Shown here: piece after piece, positions 14,376 through 27,748 of the stretch
How positions within the stretch are numbered: position 1 is the stretch's first letter
Layout: every line of letters starts with the position of its first letter
Origin: Phallusia mammillata
Taxonomy: Eukaryota > Chordata > Ascidiacea > Phlebobranchia > Ascidiidae
Length of the DNA: 64,000 bases
Assembly (NCBI GenBank): GCA_003260075.1
Contig: QLIY01000343.1
Coordinates: 89,279 to 153,278 of the forward strand
Direction: 5' to 3'
Position numbers and translations under genes: made by a program
Notes under the pieces: generated by a model
Database searches by the model: none
Told to the model about the DNA's origin: nothing
Seen by the model: only the letters and a program-made list of their open reading frames with translations

Positions 14376-14669
14376 ATTTTAGACGTTACGTCTGCAGCGA
14401 AAGCCGGTTTCGGCAACTTCTGAATTCTTAATTTCAATTTATAAGTGTACTAGTTTCGCGGCTTTGGACTTGAATTATTTAACACTCTAATCAATCAATA
14501 CGCAACAAAAGGGTTTTCAAATCCGCCTGTCATCACTCCTTAAGCTTGTGGTACAGTAACTTTAGGTACAAACACGATTAAACAATATTCAACAAGTTTT
14601 CCAACGAATCTTGCTACAATATGACTCCTCAAACCTTAGCGACGATAAAAATGTGTCTTCATACGTAAT

Positions 14670-14897
14670 ATCTTTTACCGACGTTTTGGGATTTAGGCCT
14701 CGTAAGGATTTAAACGTTTTTGGGGCCTTGAAATGTCTTTGATGCGTTTTTTGCTTTTGAAATATTACTGATGGTTACGGGGGGGGGGTTCTTTTACCGA
14801 CGTTTTGGGATTTAGGCCTCGTATGGATTTAAACGTTTTGGGGGCCTTAAAATGTCTTTGATGCGTTTTTTGCTTTTGAAATATTACTGATGGTTAC
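14670..14897. repeat. Duplicated block around a G tract
   Basis: About 109 bp repeated across 14779-14788, from TCTTTTACCGACG to GATGGTTAC. Confidence 0.9.
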
Positions 14898-15575
14898 ATA
14901 CTTAGCGTCCTGCGTTCGGTTAAAGTCACCACGAAGTACATGAACCCCTAAAATATAAATTTGCTTTCCTGATCAACACATTTACCTCTGCAGCTTGACG
15001 TATTATGGCTAGCGTACATGAATATCGGAGACGGTTATTTTTTGCGTATAGTTGGTGGCATTGTTTTCTCGATGCAGTTAGAAATGACGTCGGTGCAACG
15101 TCATTGCCACTGTCAATCAACTGTACGGTTTTCTGGGAACGGGAACCAGCAGTTCACAAGCGCAGGGAACTCTGTGGTTCTCGTAACAAAAACATGCATT
15201 CATATAAACTTGATGTGCAATAGGTTTGTGGTTAATGAAGATGTTACTTCACACAACCAATGTAGGCATCTATGTGCATGCAATAAAGAATATTTCCTCG
15301 TACCTTTGGATACAAACATGTGTGATTATCTTCATACAGTAGCAGTCTGCTTGTGGCAATATTTCTGGCATACTTAGTAAACATACATTGATACCATCTC
15401 TTCCTAACACGACAATTTTGTTTACATTTGTCAAACTCTAAAACGGACCTGTAGCTTTATCTTGGCGTCGTTGCTGGCTCAATTGTCAAAGCGCTAAACC
15501 ACGCACATCTTAAGATTTGCAGCAAAGTTTGAATAGCTTTGAATTGAATTACGAACATACAATTGTCTCCAAATA

Positions 15576-15755
15576 CAGTAAATCTCAGTTAACCGGATTC
15601 GGTTAATCCTGATCTTCGCCTAATTCGGACAAAACTTAGGTACAAATGATTTGCAAATGGTAAGGCTTTATAATCGATATCAGTTGGTCTGGATCTTTGC
15701 CTAATCTAGACAATTTTTGGTCCAAACGGGTCCGGAATTTACCGAGGTTTACTTG
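15576..15755. mobile_element. TcMar/pogo-like miniature element
   Basis: Flanked by TA; begins CAGTAAATCTCAGTTAACCG and ends TTTACCGAGGTTTACTTG. Inverted ends related to 29762-29925. No transposase frame. Confidence 0.6.
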
Positions 15756-16294
15756 TACAAGATTTTTCACCATGAAAGTGGGAAGTACAAGGAATTTCTC
15801 CATCAATTTATTATTATTGCCCCTATAAGTACAAATTACCACTTTGTTGGGCACGTACACCTCTTTGAAAATAAACTGCTGTCATTTATGCAACCTTAAC
15901 ATTACGCACAACACAATACCCATATTATCCGCATTCTTAACTTTTTCGAGCTTTAAAGCAACGCATTGTTTCCGTGTTAAACTGGAGTGATGTTGAACGT
16001 CCATCATGTGCTTTTCTCAAAAAGACGAGACTGACAAGAAAATCCGATGTGCCTTGCGGTTCCACAACGTCCGATTGATCAAGTTACTAAGGTTTTACTT
16101 GCGTGTATGCGGAATCGTGTGCAGATCTTTCATGGAGATATCGGTTGAGTAACGGTCCCGGTAAAATCGAGATTTTCAAACGCCTGGCCTCCTAAATTCG
16201 GTATAGTATTTATTAAGGCGTAAATAGCATGTTGGTTCCACCTTTATTTACGTAATAAATTTGTTTAGTTCGATTAATTTTTTTAATTAAAAAA

Positions 16295-16344
16295 ATAAAT
16301 TGATTTTAAGCAAGTCATGATAAATTGATTTTAAGCAAGTCATG
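16295..16344. repeat. Perfect 2 x 25-bp tandem duplication
   Basis: The unit begins ATAAATTGATTTTAAG and ends CAAGTCATG, twice with no gap and no G tract: a natural small duplication, unlike the G-separated copies. Confidence 0.85.
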
Positions 16345-16795
16345 CAGTTGCACAATAATCAAGACTGTCGATCAGATAGTCACAATATATTTGGTCAATG
16401 AATATTCGCATTGTTTAACATTCCTTTGATTTTAAAACTGTACATCATGATGATACATTCTGTCAGGATGCTGAAAGTATTGTTTGCGACGTTTCAGTTT
16501 ATGTTCTTGCAAACTAAAGACGTTTGCCATTTGTACATTAGACATTGCCGTCTCTGTAACTAATGTTTTAAAAGATATGTATAGACGCTTTGCAACTGCA
16601 GAACTTACAACTTTATCTGCAAGCCGAAGGCGGAGGATGTAATATGCACGCTTATAATATTGATCCCAGAACATAACTCATTTGAATAGCTGCAAATATG
16701 TGACTCTCCAAATTGCAACTCCAAATAAGCATTCTAGCAGTTTTGCCCTTAAGCACATTACCGTGCTGATATATTTTACTTCGACACTACTTTAC

Positions 16796-17083
16796 CCCAT
16801 GCTTGTAACCGAACCCCTCTAAGTAAACAAGTAATTTTTCTTCCGTGAACATGTAAATTGCCTCATATAACTAGAAAGGCGTGATGATCTTGCGGCTTTG
16901 CGGATAGTAAAGTAGATGCCGAATTGTTTTGGTTTGGGGGGGGGGCAGCCCATGCTTGAACCCCTCTAAGTAAACAAGTAATTTTTCTTCCGTGAAATTG
17001 TAAATTGTCTCATATAACTAGAAAGGCGTGATGGTCTTGCGGCTTTGCGGATAGTAAAGTAGATGCCGAATTGTTTTGGTTTG
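16796..17083. repeat. Duplicated block around a G tract
   Basis: About 139 bp repeated across 16936-16945. The second copy lacks a few bases (GTAACC after GCTT) and has substitutions. Confidence 0.9.
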
Positions 17084-18224
17084 GTAAAAATTCGCAGCAA
17101 ATAGTTCGAAAGCGATTTTTGTGGTAAAAACGCAAGTCATTTGTTCCATGGGCATAGCGACTTACCTGCTTGGTTTACAAAACCATGTATTTTGAGTGTT
17201 TTCTGCACAGTATTTTAGTGTTTTATTAGCGGATGTGTTTTGCTATGTTGGTTATACAGTAAAGGTCACATTTTCAACAAGGTCACGTTTTAAGGCATTC
17301 TAATTAAATTGGCGCATGTATTACCGTCAAGTCAATACGATTTTCTTATGCGTAAGCTTCTAACAATTTAATTTTGTTGGTTATATAAGCGTATTTTCTT
17401 CTTACGAAATGTTTCACAAGTCCCGTTTAAGTCCATGCACTGGGAGCATCCTACTTTACAGGTCAATTCCTAATATTACCTTTTTTAGCAAAACAAATTA
17501 CCACGAAAAAAAACTTTTTTGTGTTGGTGCAGGTGTTTTATTTTCGAATATAGTAACAGGTTTAGGGGAAATAAACTTTCAAAAATGCGTTTTTATTTTT
17601 TAAATGTATTGAACGAGAAATGTTAAACTCTCATGAGAGTCTTTACAACCCGATAGTCTCTTTACGTTCTCCACATTTAAGAGCTTAAAGATGGTGTAAT
17701 TGATACCAAACTCATATTTCACACCTGGGAATATCAGACGCCCGTCTGAACATCGGATTGTCTCCCTTACAAAGCGAGTCATGCCCTTAAAAAGTTGGCG
17801 TGTGACCTAATTTTTGTGTAGGCTACATTGCTCGAAGTTACACCATAGGCCTGGCGCATTGTCAGTGAGTTGGCCCCGGGTGCTCTCGAATTACTTTGTA
17901 AATACGGCGCCCTGACCTGGTGAATGGCGTTTTGTTGGGAAAGGCCTTATCGACGTCGGTCCTGTTATCGTGTTTACCTGCGTTTTATACACAGAGAAAT
18001 TCCGTACAGACCTTTATGCACTGACCGCGATCACAAAAGGGATGCGCAACCCTCTCGTTTTATCCGATTAATTTAGTAACTGAAGCTTCGGATCATGGAA
18101 GTCAACATTTAGTGACCTCAAGGGTAAACGGCAAGTATCAGTTTGCCTGACACACATTTAACGTCACCTAACATGTGTCCTGGTCCAAATTAATTAATCA
18201 TTTTTATGACATGTGTATAGTAAG

Positions 18225-19187
18225 AAGAAACCTATACCATTCTGCTGTGTATCGGTGCCCACTGCGCTGCGTGGCTGTTGGGACTATAGGTTTCACATTT
18301 TAAGTCTTCGTTAAATTACCATTTTGATTTCGTTTATGAATTCGCGAAAAGTTTGAAATGTTTGGCCGTACTATCTACAAGCTTTTCAGTGAGCTACATG
18401 GTATTCGTGTATTGTAGTTAATTAGAAAGTTTATGCTTGATTTTATTTTAGGCACAACGTGGAAGTTTTGTGAGCGCTGAAATTTTACGAGCAGTGCGTA
18501 ATTGTGCAACGATATTTAGAAAACTACACAAACTGCCTAAATTCACACTTTAAAACCTTTCAAATCAGATGTCAATGTTCGTTGAATTGTAATACATCAG
18601 TGTACAATAGCACTTGTTATTTCCATGAAGATTAGAAATCACGAGATTAAATCCTGGATATGTCGGTGTGGTGTGTGTGCTTTAGCTTGGGGGGGGGGGA
18701 AGAAACCTATACCATTCTGCTGTGTATCGGTACCCACTGCGCTGCGTGGCTGTTGGGGCTATAGGTTTCACATTTTAAGTCTTCGTAAAATTACCATTTT
18801 GATTTCGTTTATGAGTTCGCGAAAAGTTTGAAATGTTTGGCCGTACTATCTACAAGCTTTTCAGTGAGCTGCATGGTATTCGTGTATTGTAGTTAATTAG
18901 AAAGTTTATGCTTGATTTTATTTTAGGCACAACGTGGAAGTTTTGTGAGCGCTGAAATTTTACGAGCAGTGCGTAATTGTGCAACGATATTTAGAAAACT
19001 ACACAAACTGCCTAAATTCACACTTTAAAACCTTTCAAATCAGATGTCAATGTTCGTTGAATTGTAATACATCAATGTACAATAGCACTTGTTATTTCCA
19101 TGAAGATTAGAAATCACATAGAGTAGTAAGTGTACTGGAACGAGATTAAATCCTGGATATGTCGGTGTGGTGTGTGTGCTTTAGCTT
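18225..19187. repeat. Duplicated block around a G tract, with a 24-base indel
   Basis: About 465 bp repeated across 18689-18699. The second copy carries an extra segment with AGTAGTAAGTGTACTGG near 19119 and scattered single-base changes, as two haplotypes would. Confidence 0.9.
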
Positions 19188-21299
19188 CAGACTGTTGTTG
19201 TAATACGTCAAGGTGCTTGAGATGTTCACCTCCTTTGTCGACATTGACTTTTGCCACTTTGAACGATCGTCGCTCATGTGTCCGTAACGGTTAAGTCACG
19301 TACTCGGTATGTAATCGTAAAAGGAACTTTTTATTTCTGTTGTTGAGTACCTGTTCTTCACTGTTGACAACGTGCGTTTGAAATGTAAGCTTGTTACGTT
19401 TTAATACGTTGTGCTTAAAGTTGGTGACTTCAGGTGACCATAAATTTCAACCAAAAATCAGAAAAAAAATAAGCAAAAAAAAGAAGTTAAGCATAAAGGA
19501 AAAATTGTTACCGACGACGGGCAGGTTTTTCACTTGGAATTCTAACCTTGAGTGACTCTAAATCTAAATGGTTGTTAACCTAAATTCCACAGTCTCAAAT
19601 TAGTTCAAGTAAGGTTTTCTTGATTTCCTTACCACCTTTAGACATAAACAAAACCGTTCAACTCCAATATTTTTCATTACTGTGTAGTTTTATTATAAAA
19701 TTCTATGAAGTTAAAGGAAAAAATATCGGTAAAATAGGTAAAAAAAGTTCAAATCTCAAAAGGTTAACACTGGTCTAAACCGCAGCTATTGGTGTCACGT
19801 GCTTTAGTTTCTCGTAACAAACCTCAAGCACGTTTCACCTACTCATGGATTTTTTGTGGTCCAATCAGGCGTAACTGTCGTGAAGGTAAATGAAAGCCTT
19901 CGCGGGGATGTATGAAAACACGAACTCTTACAGCCCGTACATTTCAATGGGGCGTTTCAAGTTGCGATAGTGAGTTTGATTTTGCTTGGATTGAGTTTCC
20001 ATTCAACGGCTGACAGTGCGAATAAAATTCACGAAAAGTTTTTACATCAATCTCATTTGAAATCACCTTTTTACAAAAGAAATGTTGTATTGAAGGAGAT
20101 GTAATTGAGAGATGACACAGTAACACTAAAACAATCACCTAGCCGGAAATAGCTGTGCAACGTTAAAACATAATGGTGCGCAAAACAGTGAACGGCAGAA
20201 TTGGTGGATAATGGTTAAACGCGCTGCAGCTACACCGTGTTATTAGGAAGTATAATGTCAAGTGTGTTCCATAGAATCTTTTCATACTGTTAGTACTCCA
20301 TGTATTTCAATATAAACCGTGTAGAATGTATGAAAAAAGGGTGAAACTGCGGAGAATGTTTACGTTGTTAAATCTCCTTCAAGCAGCTAAATCTATGTAA
20401 CTTTGCTTTACCTCTTTGATTCATAGGTACGCAAGACACGGACTTAAATAGTATGGCTTTAATAAAAAACAAATGGCCAGCGAAGTAGAATACAACGTAT
20501 TCATTTTAATTCGCCCTTAGCAAACTAATGTATTGGTTCCACGTCGCCGTTGTAAGGTGATCATAGTTAACTTGGTACACCCACCACCCGAAACTGATTT
20601 GTTATCTTCTGCCGCAAATTCCCCGACGTTTTCCCGTGTGTTGAAGATTGCGCTCTGGGCTTTCCGCTTCAAAAAATTATCTCATCAAAAATGCAACGTC
20701 ACTTATTTTTATGACGTCAGTGGCTCGTGCTGGAATCTGACAACAAGTTGACGCCCAAACCTCCTGGCATGTGGCCAACTGGCACCGATGTAGGAAGACG
20801 AAATCATTGGGCTTTCTCTACACTCGGCTACAGATATAATCATGATGTTTGCAATGTTTTCAAAAATGTATATTTTCAGAAAGTCAACAAAACAGACTTT
20901 AACTTGTGTAAGATTTCAATCTATAAACCAATCAACTACAGGAATCTTAATGGGCAAATATGAAAACCACTTGATTTCAGAGTATGTGATCCAAGTACAC
21001 TTTTTTTCATTCTAAATGCTTGAACTTTCAATGGATACTGCCCCATCTGCGAAAGCAAATCATAATAACATGGTGCTTTAATGTTATGACCACAGTCCAA
21101 AATTTTGATGGTGGATACCAATCGTATTTTCTGTGCAAACTTACAAAGTTGCAAAACTAAAGCGCTAAGTTTCTATGCGTTAAACTTTAGGAAAAATGAG
21201 ACCATATATGTTGATATTTTCAAAGTATGAGCACAGTTTCTTCGCAATACATGCCTTGGTAATCGATCGAGCGCAAATTATTTATTGCATACACAGTAT

Positions 21300-21570
21300 A
21301 CTGATCATAACGAGGTTTCGACGTCGAAAATCGGGTTAAAATTTTGACATTTCGGCAGGTCAGCCTTGGCATGCAGGGCATCATACCTTATTTGCACGCA
21401 ATTTTGCCTGACTGGACACTTTTATGTTGGGGGGGGGGCACTGATCTTAACGAGGTTTCGACGTCGAAAATCGGGTTAAAATTTTGACATTTTGCCAGGT
21501 CAGCCTTGGCATGCAGGGCTTCATACCTTATTTGCACGCAATTTTGCCTGACTGGACACTTTTATGTTGC
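21300..21570. repeat. Duplicated block around a G tract
   Basis: About 129 bp repeated across 21429-21438 with a few differences. Confidence 0.9.
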
Positions 21571-21741
21571 CTAATATGGGGTAATGAGGTCAAGTACGCA
21601 TGAGAGATATTTCGCGATTGTGTAATTGTATTTCGTATTTGTCCAATGCGAAACGATTTTGACCTACTAGGACGTTTACATGCGTTCATTTTTAGCAATA
21701 GTTCCTCAAGTATACGACGCCTAATTCAAATGGGGGGGGGG

Positions 21742-22228
21742 TTGGTTGTTCAATTGTAAAAAATCATTTCGTTAAACCATGGCCTCCCCAGTAAATTTGA
21801 GAAACTATATTTTTGTTAAGCCATAACTTGCAAAATGTCCGGGGGGGGGGGGATTATTATCGAAGTATAGTCTTGCTGCTAAGCAGCACTGGCGTCTTAT
21901 TGACGGACGCCATGTGGGGGGGGGGTTTATCGAAGTAGTCTTGCTGCTAAGCAGCACTGGCGTCTTATTGACGGACGCCATGTGTCATATTCCCATGCCA
22001 CACCTTATTACGACCAAATGGTTATGCTAATATGACAACGAATGTGTGGAAAAGTATTGTACAAGACCTTGGACGCGTTGCTTACAATTCTAACTATTTC
22101 TAACACTGAAATAGGTTGTAAGAAAGCCGTGGTTGTTCAATGGTAAAAAATCTTTTCGTTAAACCATGGCCACCCCAGCAAATTTGAGAAACTATATTTT
22201 TGTTAAGCCATAACTTGCAAAATGTCCG
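21742..22228. repeat. Nested pair of duplicated blocks, order X-Y-Y'-X'
   Basis: X (21742-21840) matches 22131-22228; Y (21853-21915) matches 21926-21982. Tracts at 21732, 21841 and 21916 separate them. Short pieces X and Y precede one longer stretch holding both Y' and X' in order. Confidence 0.88.
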
Positions 22229-22629
22229 CCCTGCTGGTTCTTGTTAAGTTTAAACAAAGTCGATCGTCAAAAGAACGAATAGCATGAAATAGTATGCTTG
22301 ATGCAGCCAACTATTTAGCCAGCATAGTATTCGCTGGCGGTTTAGAGCCTCCAAATCTAAAGAAGATCGGAAGGAATGTCCGTCAAATCCACGGCAATTA
22401 CGGGGTTGATCTTACGCGTGAGCTGGCCACATTTCAAATCAAAACAAGTCGGCTAGCGAGAAATCCGATCGATTTCACGCCTCATTAGACACGCTGGACC
22501 TTTGTGGGGTCTTCACTGACCACTTCAGCTTTTGTAAAAGTTTCTTTGTTTCAACAGTTCTCATGGATATGTGGCGCAACGATAGAACAATACGGTATTC
22601 AGCTGAAAAAATCATATGGTAGTCATATG

Positions 22630-22677
22630 CAGTGTTTTTTTAAGGTGTTTTCAAATTTCTCCAGCGGTTTCCCAAAA
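22630..22677. mobile_element. Truncated third copy of the hAT-like miniature element
   Basis: It starts CAGTGTTTTTTTAAGGTG, runs through CCAGCGGTTTCCCAAAA and is cut by the G tract at 22678. The matching copy beyond the tract lacks the element (site near 22741), so the insertion looks polymorphic. Confidence 0.6.
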
Positions 22678-22747
22678 GGGGGGGGGGGACAATACGGTAT
22701 TCAGCTGAACAACATTGCTTTCTTGTCATGTACGTTTGTGTCATATG

Positions 22748-24556
22748 GTAGGCACTTAAAGTATGTTCACGCATTTTTCTCGTTTGATGTGAACTTGCGT
22801 AAAGTCTCGCAAGACGCAAAATTGTCAGTGCAGCATTGACAACGTCTCTTGATTTGTTCTGTTTAGGATTGGAACACATGCGATAGAAAGCTTCGTGATG
22901 GTATTTATAATTAAATTACTACCTTTCGTATATTTTCGGTAAGACCAAAATAGACAATCCAAACCATAATTACACAGAACACAGTAAAGTAGTTGAAACA
23001 AGTGCGTCTCACAGACTGTGGTAAAACAAGTGCATTCGGTTTGCACGTAGGCTATGGAAAACACTAATCCAATCACATAATATACATCTTGTCGCCTCGA
23101 TGACAACTGGTATCGCTTTACAATCCCGCACGCCTTGACACATTCGTCAAGCTTGTCTGGTTAATATATTGATCGCACTTCTGTTTAAAATCGCTGTTTT
23201 CAATTCTTGTGTTTTAATTTCTCACTTATTTTGAAGATTGTTTTTCGACAGTTACCAAACCGTTGTTGTAAATGATCAACGTCCTTATCTATATATATAA
23301 GCTGTCCTTTCCCTATATGCTGACAAAATCACTTGCTTTTTACTCGAATGCCAGAATTTAACTTGTATGATTTTATGGCAACTCTCCGGTTGCGTTACGA
23401 ATAGAATCCGTGTCTTGGCTTAATGCACTATACTAAAATTTGCAAAAGGGGTACTGCAGTCCTGTCGCGCAAGGGCATCACAAGATTTTTGCTTCACTGT
23501 GGTCTTCTTTCAGGCTATGGTTAGACCTGATGCATTTGTTTGTTTATTGTTAAGCAAAATATTGGTTTTATCCAATTTGCGCCACTTTAACTTAGTTTTA
23601 GCTTTGGCGTCTGGTTTGCAGCAATGTATAGCAATGACATAGGCTATTGCTGCCAGGCATAATGTATGACCAAGTATTGCTCATCCGGGGGGGGGGGTAG
23701 GCACTTAAAGTATGTTCACGCATTTTTCTCTTTTGATGTGAACTTGCGTAAAGTCTCACAAGACGCAAAATTGTCATTGCAGCATTGACAACGTCTCTTG
23801 ATTTGTTCTGTTTAGGATTGGAACACATGCGATAGAAAGCTTCGTGATGGTATTTATAATTAAATTACCGCCTTTCGTATATTTTCGGTAAGACCAAAGT
23901 AGACAATCAAAACCATAATTACACAGAACACAGTAAAGCAGTTGAAACAAGTGCGTCTCACAGACTGTGGTAAAACAAGTGCATTCGGTTTGCACGTAGG
24001 CTATGGAAAACACTAATCCAATCACATAATATACATCTTGTCGCCTCATTAACAACTTGTATCGCTTCACAATCCCGCACGCCTTGGCACATTCGTCAAG
24101 CTTGTCTGGTTAATATATTGATCGTACTTCTGTGTAAAGTCGCTGTTTTCAACTCTCGTGTTTTAATTTCTCACTTATTTTGAAGATTGTTTTTCGACAG
24201 TTACCAAACTGTTGTTGTAAATGATCAACGCTCTTTTCTATATATATATAAGCTGTCCTTTCTCTATATGCTGACAAAATCACGTGCTTTTTACTCGAAT
24301 GCCAGAATTTAACTTGTATGACTTTTGCCACGTGTATGGCAACTCTTTGGTTGCTTTACAATTAGAATCCGTGTCAAATGGGGTACTGCAGTCCTGTCGC
24401 GCAAGGGCATCACAAGATTTTTGCTTCATTGTGGTCTTCTTTTAAGCTATGGTTTGACCTGATGCATTTATTTGTTCATTGTTAAGCAAAATATTGGTTT
24501 TATCCAATTTGCGCCACTTTAACTTAGTTTTAGCTTTGGCGTCCGGTTGGCAGCAA
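22748..24556. repeat. Long duplicated block, about 0.85 kb per copy
   Basis: 22748-23620 matches 23698-24556, with several indels, across the tract 23687-23697. The apparent minus-strand open frames duplicated here are chance frames. Confidence 0.88.
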
Positions 24557-24560
24557 TGAC

Positions 24561-25957
24561 TTTTGTTTGTCGAACAAATTGCTCTGTAAAAATGTACAGC
24601 CACCTAAGGGTACCATAACAAGGCCTATTTGAACCCCGCTACATTAGACAAGACGCTGGGTCTAATGTGATAACATTCAAGGTCAAGTCCCTCTTAGCCA
24701 TGTACACGTGCTGAGTGTTTAACGGTTTTACATGGACAAGTCGTACATATGTCATCATATCTATTTGCGGCCCCTCTACTTTAACGTGCAAGACACATGT
24801 TGACCGAAGTTTCCTTTACATCACCTATTAGCTTTTGGCACCTGTTCAACAAACGTTGTAAGTGCGGTTTGTGGGGGGGGGGATTAGACTCAAACAGACA
24901 ACAAATAACATTTTAAAGCAATTTTTCATTGAATAAGGCAGCCTTCAGAAACCCCCAAAAATTTTTTACAAAAAGAGAATATTGTCGGAGAGGTTACATA
25001 ACTGATCGTTAAGTCGATTTTTCATGGATGCAGCCCTTTTTCCTCAAAAGGCAATATGCATTCCACGAATTTGCGTTGCTTAACCCTTATGACATTTAAT
25101 CTCAAATCTGTTTGCACTTTCGACTTTATTTACATTTTAATGTGCCTAAATGATTGAAATCCACACTATAATCAAATACCGCGTCAAAAACCAGAACGTT
25201 ATTTTTGTGCCGGGGGGGGGGGGCTGGATGAGCAATACTTGGTTATGTATAGCAATGACATCAACAAGATATCGTTTATCAGTCGCACAAGCATTTTGTT
25301 TCGATGACTATTTTTGTTTTTTAAACAAATTGTACTGCAAAAATTCACCGCCACCTAAGGGAGCCATAATAAGGCCTAATAGAACCCCGCTACATTAGAC
25401 AAGACGCCGGGTCTAATGTGATAACATTCAAGGTCAAGTACTTCTTAGCCATGCACACGTGTTAAAGTCTTTATCGGTTTTACATGGACAAGTCGTACAT
25501 ATGTCATCATATCTATTTGTGGCCCATCTACCTTAACGTGCAAGACACATGTTGACCAAAGTTTCATTTGCACCATCTATTAGCTTTTGGCACCTGTTCA
25601 ACAAACGTTGTAAGTGCGGTTTGTTGGTTTTAGACTCAAAGTGACAACAAATAACATTTTAAAGTGATTTTTCATTGAATAAGGCAACCTTCAGAAATCC
25701 CCAAAATATTTTCACAAAAAGAGAATATTGTCGGAGAGGTTACATAACTGGTCGTTAAGTCGATTTTCATGGATGCAACCCTTTTTCCTCAAAAGGCAAT
25801 ATGCATTCCACGAATTTGCGTTGCTTAACCCTTATGACATTTAATCTCAAATCTGTTTGCACTTTCGACTTTATTTACATTTTAATGTGCCTAAATGATT
25901 GAAATCCACACTATAATCAAATACCGCGTCAAAAACCAGAACGTTATTTTTGTGCCT
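24561..25957. repeat. Duplicated block, about 0.65 kb per copy, one copy with an internal G tract
   Basis: 24561-25211 matches 25299-25957. In the first copy G10 at 24873 replaces a short TGGTTT-like segment without duplicating anything, and the copy ends at the tract 25212. Confidence 0.85.
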
Positions 25958-26064
25958 CGTGGCAACGCAAATCGCCATTAAAAACATGTTTTCATGTCCT
26001 TTGTCTCGGCTTTTGCAAAAAATTCGTAAGAACTGAGCTTTACGTTTGCTAATAGAGTTTCACG

Positions 26065-26325
26065 TTACCCCCCAAACATGCAAAAATCCCAAATAAGTCG
26101 TTTTGACAAAACAAGGAGGAGAAACCCGTCAGGCTCTGCTTCCCAACCTCGTGACCCTCTTGTCAGTCGACTGTTACGCCCTGTTTGAGGAGAATTTCTG
26201 CCTTCGGCATTTAGTCTAGGCGCAAAAATGTTGTGGTCAACCTCGGAAAGAAGCAACAACATTGCCAGTCGTAATAAGAGTTGCCGCATCGTATGGTGTG
26301 AAAAGATCGAACATTGTGGTCTCAT
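26065..26325 (-). CDS. Weak candidate: small secreted-peptide-like open frame
   Basis: Minus-strand frame of 86 codons. An internal Met gives MRQLLLRLAMLLLLSEVDHN, which looks like a signal peptide; basic pairs follow, and it ends SKRLIWDFCMFGG, a dibasic site then a peptide ending in Gly as in amidated neuropeptides. Against it: no splice or polyA support, no family recognised, and the plus strand is also open here for a short Arg-rich frame. The local sequence is richer in G+C than its surroundings. Confidence 0.2.
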   Translation of the reverse strand: MRPQCSIFSHHTMRQLLLRLAMLLLLSEVDHNIFAPRLNAEGRNSPQTGRNSRLTRGSRGWEAEPDGFLLLVLSKRLIWDFCMFGG

Positions 26326-26552
26326 TCAGTCACGAACAATCTCGAACCAGCAAGTTTGTTAGAACTTAGAACCTCGGTTTATATCCCCTAACAAATAAGT
26401 GAGCGTTCAAAGTTGACGTTTGTATGTTTGTGGCCATGTTTTTGTGGTGAAGTCAACATGTTGTTTTGCCGGGATCAGTTTGCTACCATAATTGTAAGCA
26501 CAGAACATGACTTTCCTATACGCTATATGCAAACAAGCACAGTAGCGCGTGA

Positions 26553-27517
26553 ACACATTGAACGTTTAAAATCAGATCCCTGGCTGTTTAGAATGCTGTG
26601 GTAATCCTATTTTAAAATGGATTAAATTACCTTTTACTGGCTTTTACACAATTTTGTTGATTGAAACATGTATCATGTATATATAATAAAAAAATAGTTT
26701 CCAAAAAGGTTGTATAACGCTTTGGGAATAAAAAATATCGTGTACATGTGCTGCAGTAAAACGTAACATTGTTGTTTATGGCAATGGGTTAAGTATTTAG
26801 TAAAAAATCATTGATACTCTCCGCAGTCTAGTCTAACGTAAAAGTCTTCTAATCATTGCAAGTAAGGTACAAGCTCAAAGTGATAAACTCGTGAAGTTTT
26901 TGGTGCCTTAGTTACACTTCTGTTATCGAAGGAAACAATATGTTACTGCAAATATGTCCGCAGTGGCCTTCAGTCCCTCAGGCCTGTCAGTGTTGTATGT
27001 CATCAATTCGTCAGGGGGGGGGGGACGCATTGAACGTTTAAAATCAGATCCCTGTGGCCGTTGAGAATGCAGTGATAATCTCATTTTTAAATGGCTTAAA
27101 TTACCCATTACAGGCTTTATCTTAATTTTGTTGATTGAAACACGCATAAAATTACCAGTTACCAAAGTAAGTTTGTATAACGCTTTAAGAAAAAAATTAT
27201 TGTGAATTGCTATATTGTATATTGGTTTGTAAGAGTGCGCAACAACAGTCGTGTACATCATGTGCTGCAGTGAAACGTACATTGTTGTTTATAGCAGTGG
27301 GCTAGATATTAGTAAAACAACTCTGCAGTCTGGTCTAGCGTAAAAGTATTTTAATCATTGTAAGTATGGTACAAGCCCAAAGTGATAAAGCTCGTGAAGT
27401 TTTTTATGCCTATTAGTGATACTTCTGTTGGCGAAGGAAACAATATGTTGCTGCAAATATGTCCGCAGTCGCCTTCAGTCCCTCAGGCCTGTCAGTGTTG
27501 TATGTCATCAATTCGTC
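26553..27517. repeat. Duplicated block around a G tract
   Basis: 26553-27013 matches 27025-27517 with numerous substitutions and indels. Confidence 0.88.
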
Positions 27518-27748
27518 AAATGACCGGGAAAAGAGCGAGGAAGTGGCAGACTAAAGGGTCACTTATGAATAACTTCCTTAACTTCTATTACAAACCTGCA
27601 CGAATTCTGCAAACACACCTAACCGCGTTTATACCTTTTAATGTTTATTTACAGCTGCAGCCCTACCGACTTTATAGGAGACATTTTGTGGTCAAATGTT
27701 ACACCTGTCGTGTGATTTGAACCCAGGATTGTTGTGTTGTAGCTTTTT

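Larger units (their letters stand above)
11804..15575. other. No supported gene
   Basis: Holds two G-tract duplications and the CpG palindrome at 14362. The overlapping frames at 15005-15377 show no recognisable domain. Confidence 0.5.
15756..21299. other. No supported gene
   Basis: Two G-tract duplications and the 25-bp tandem. The frames at 20533-20963 carry no domain or splice support; a CRE palindrome is at 20712. Confidence 0.5.

Noticed and set aside
22825..24070. Pair of similar minus-strand frames of 93 and 98 codons
   Set aside because: They are the two copies of one duplicated block; similarity reflects allelism, and no domain or splice signals were seen.
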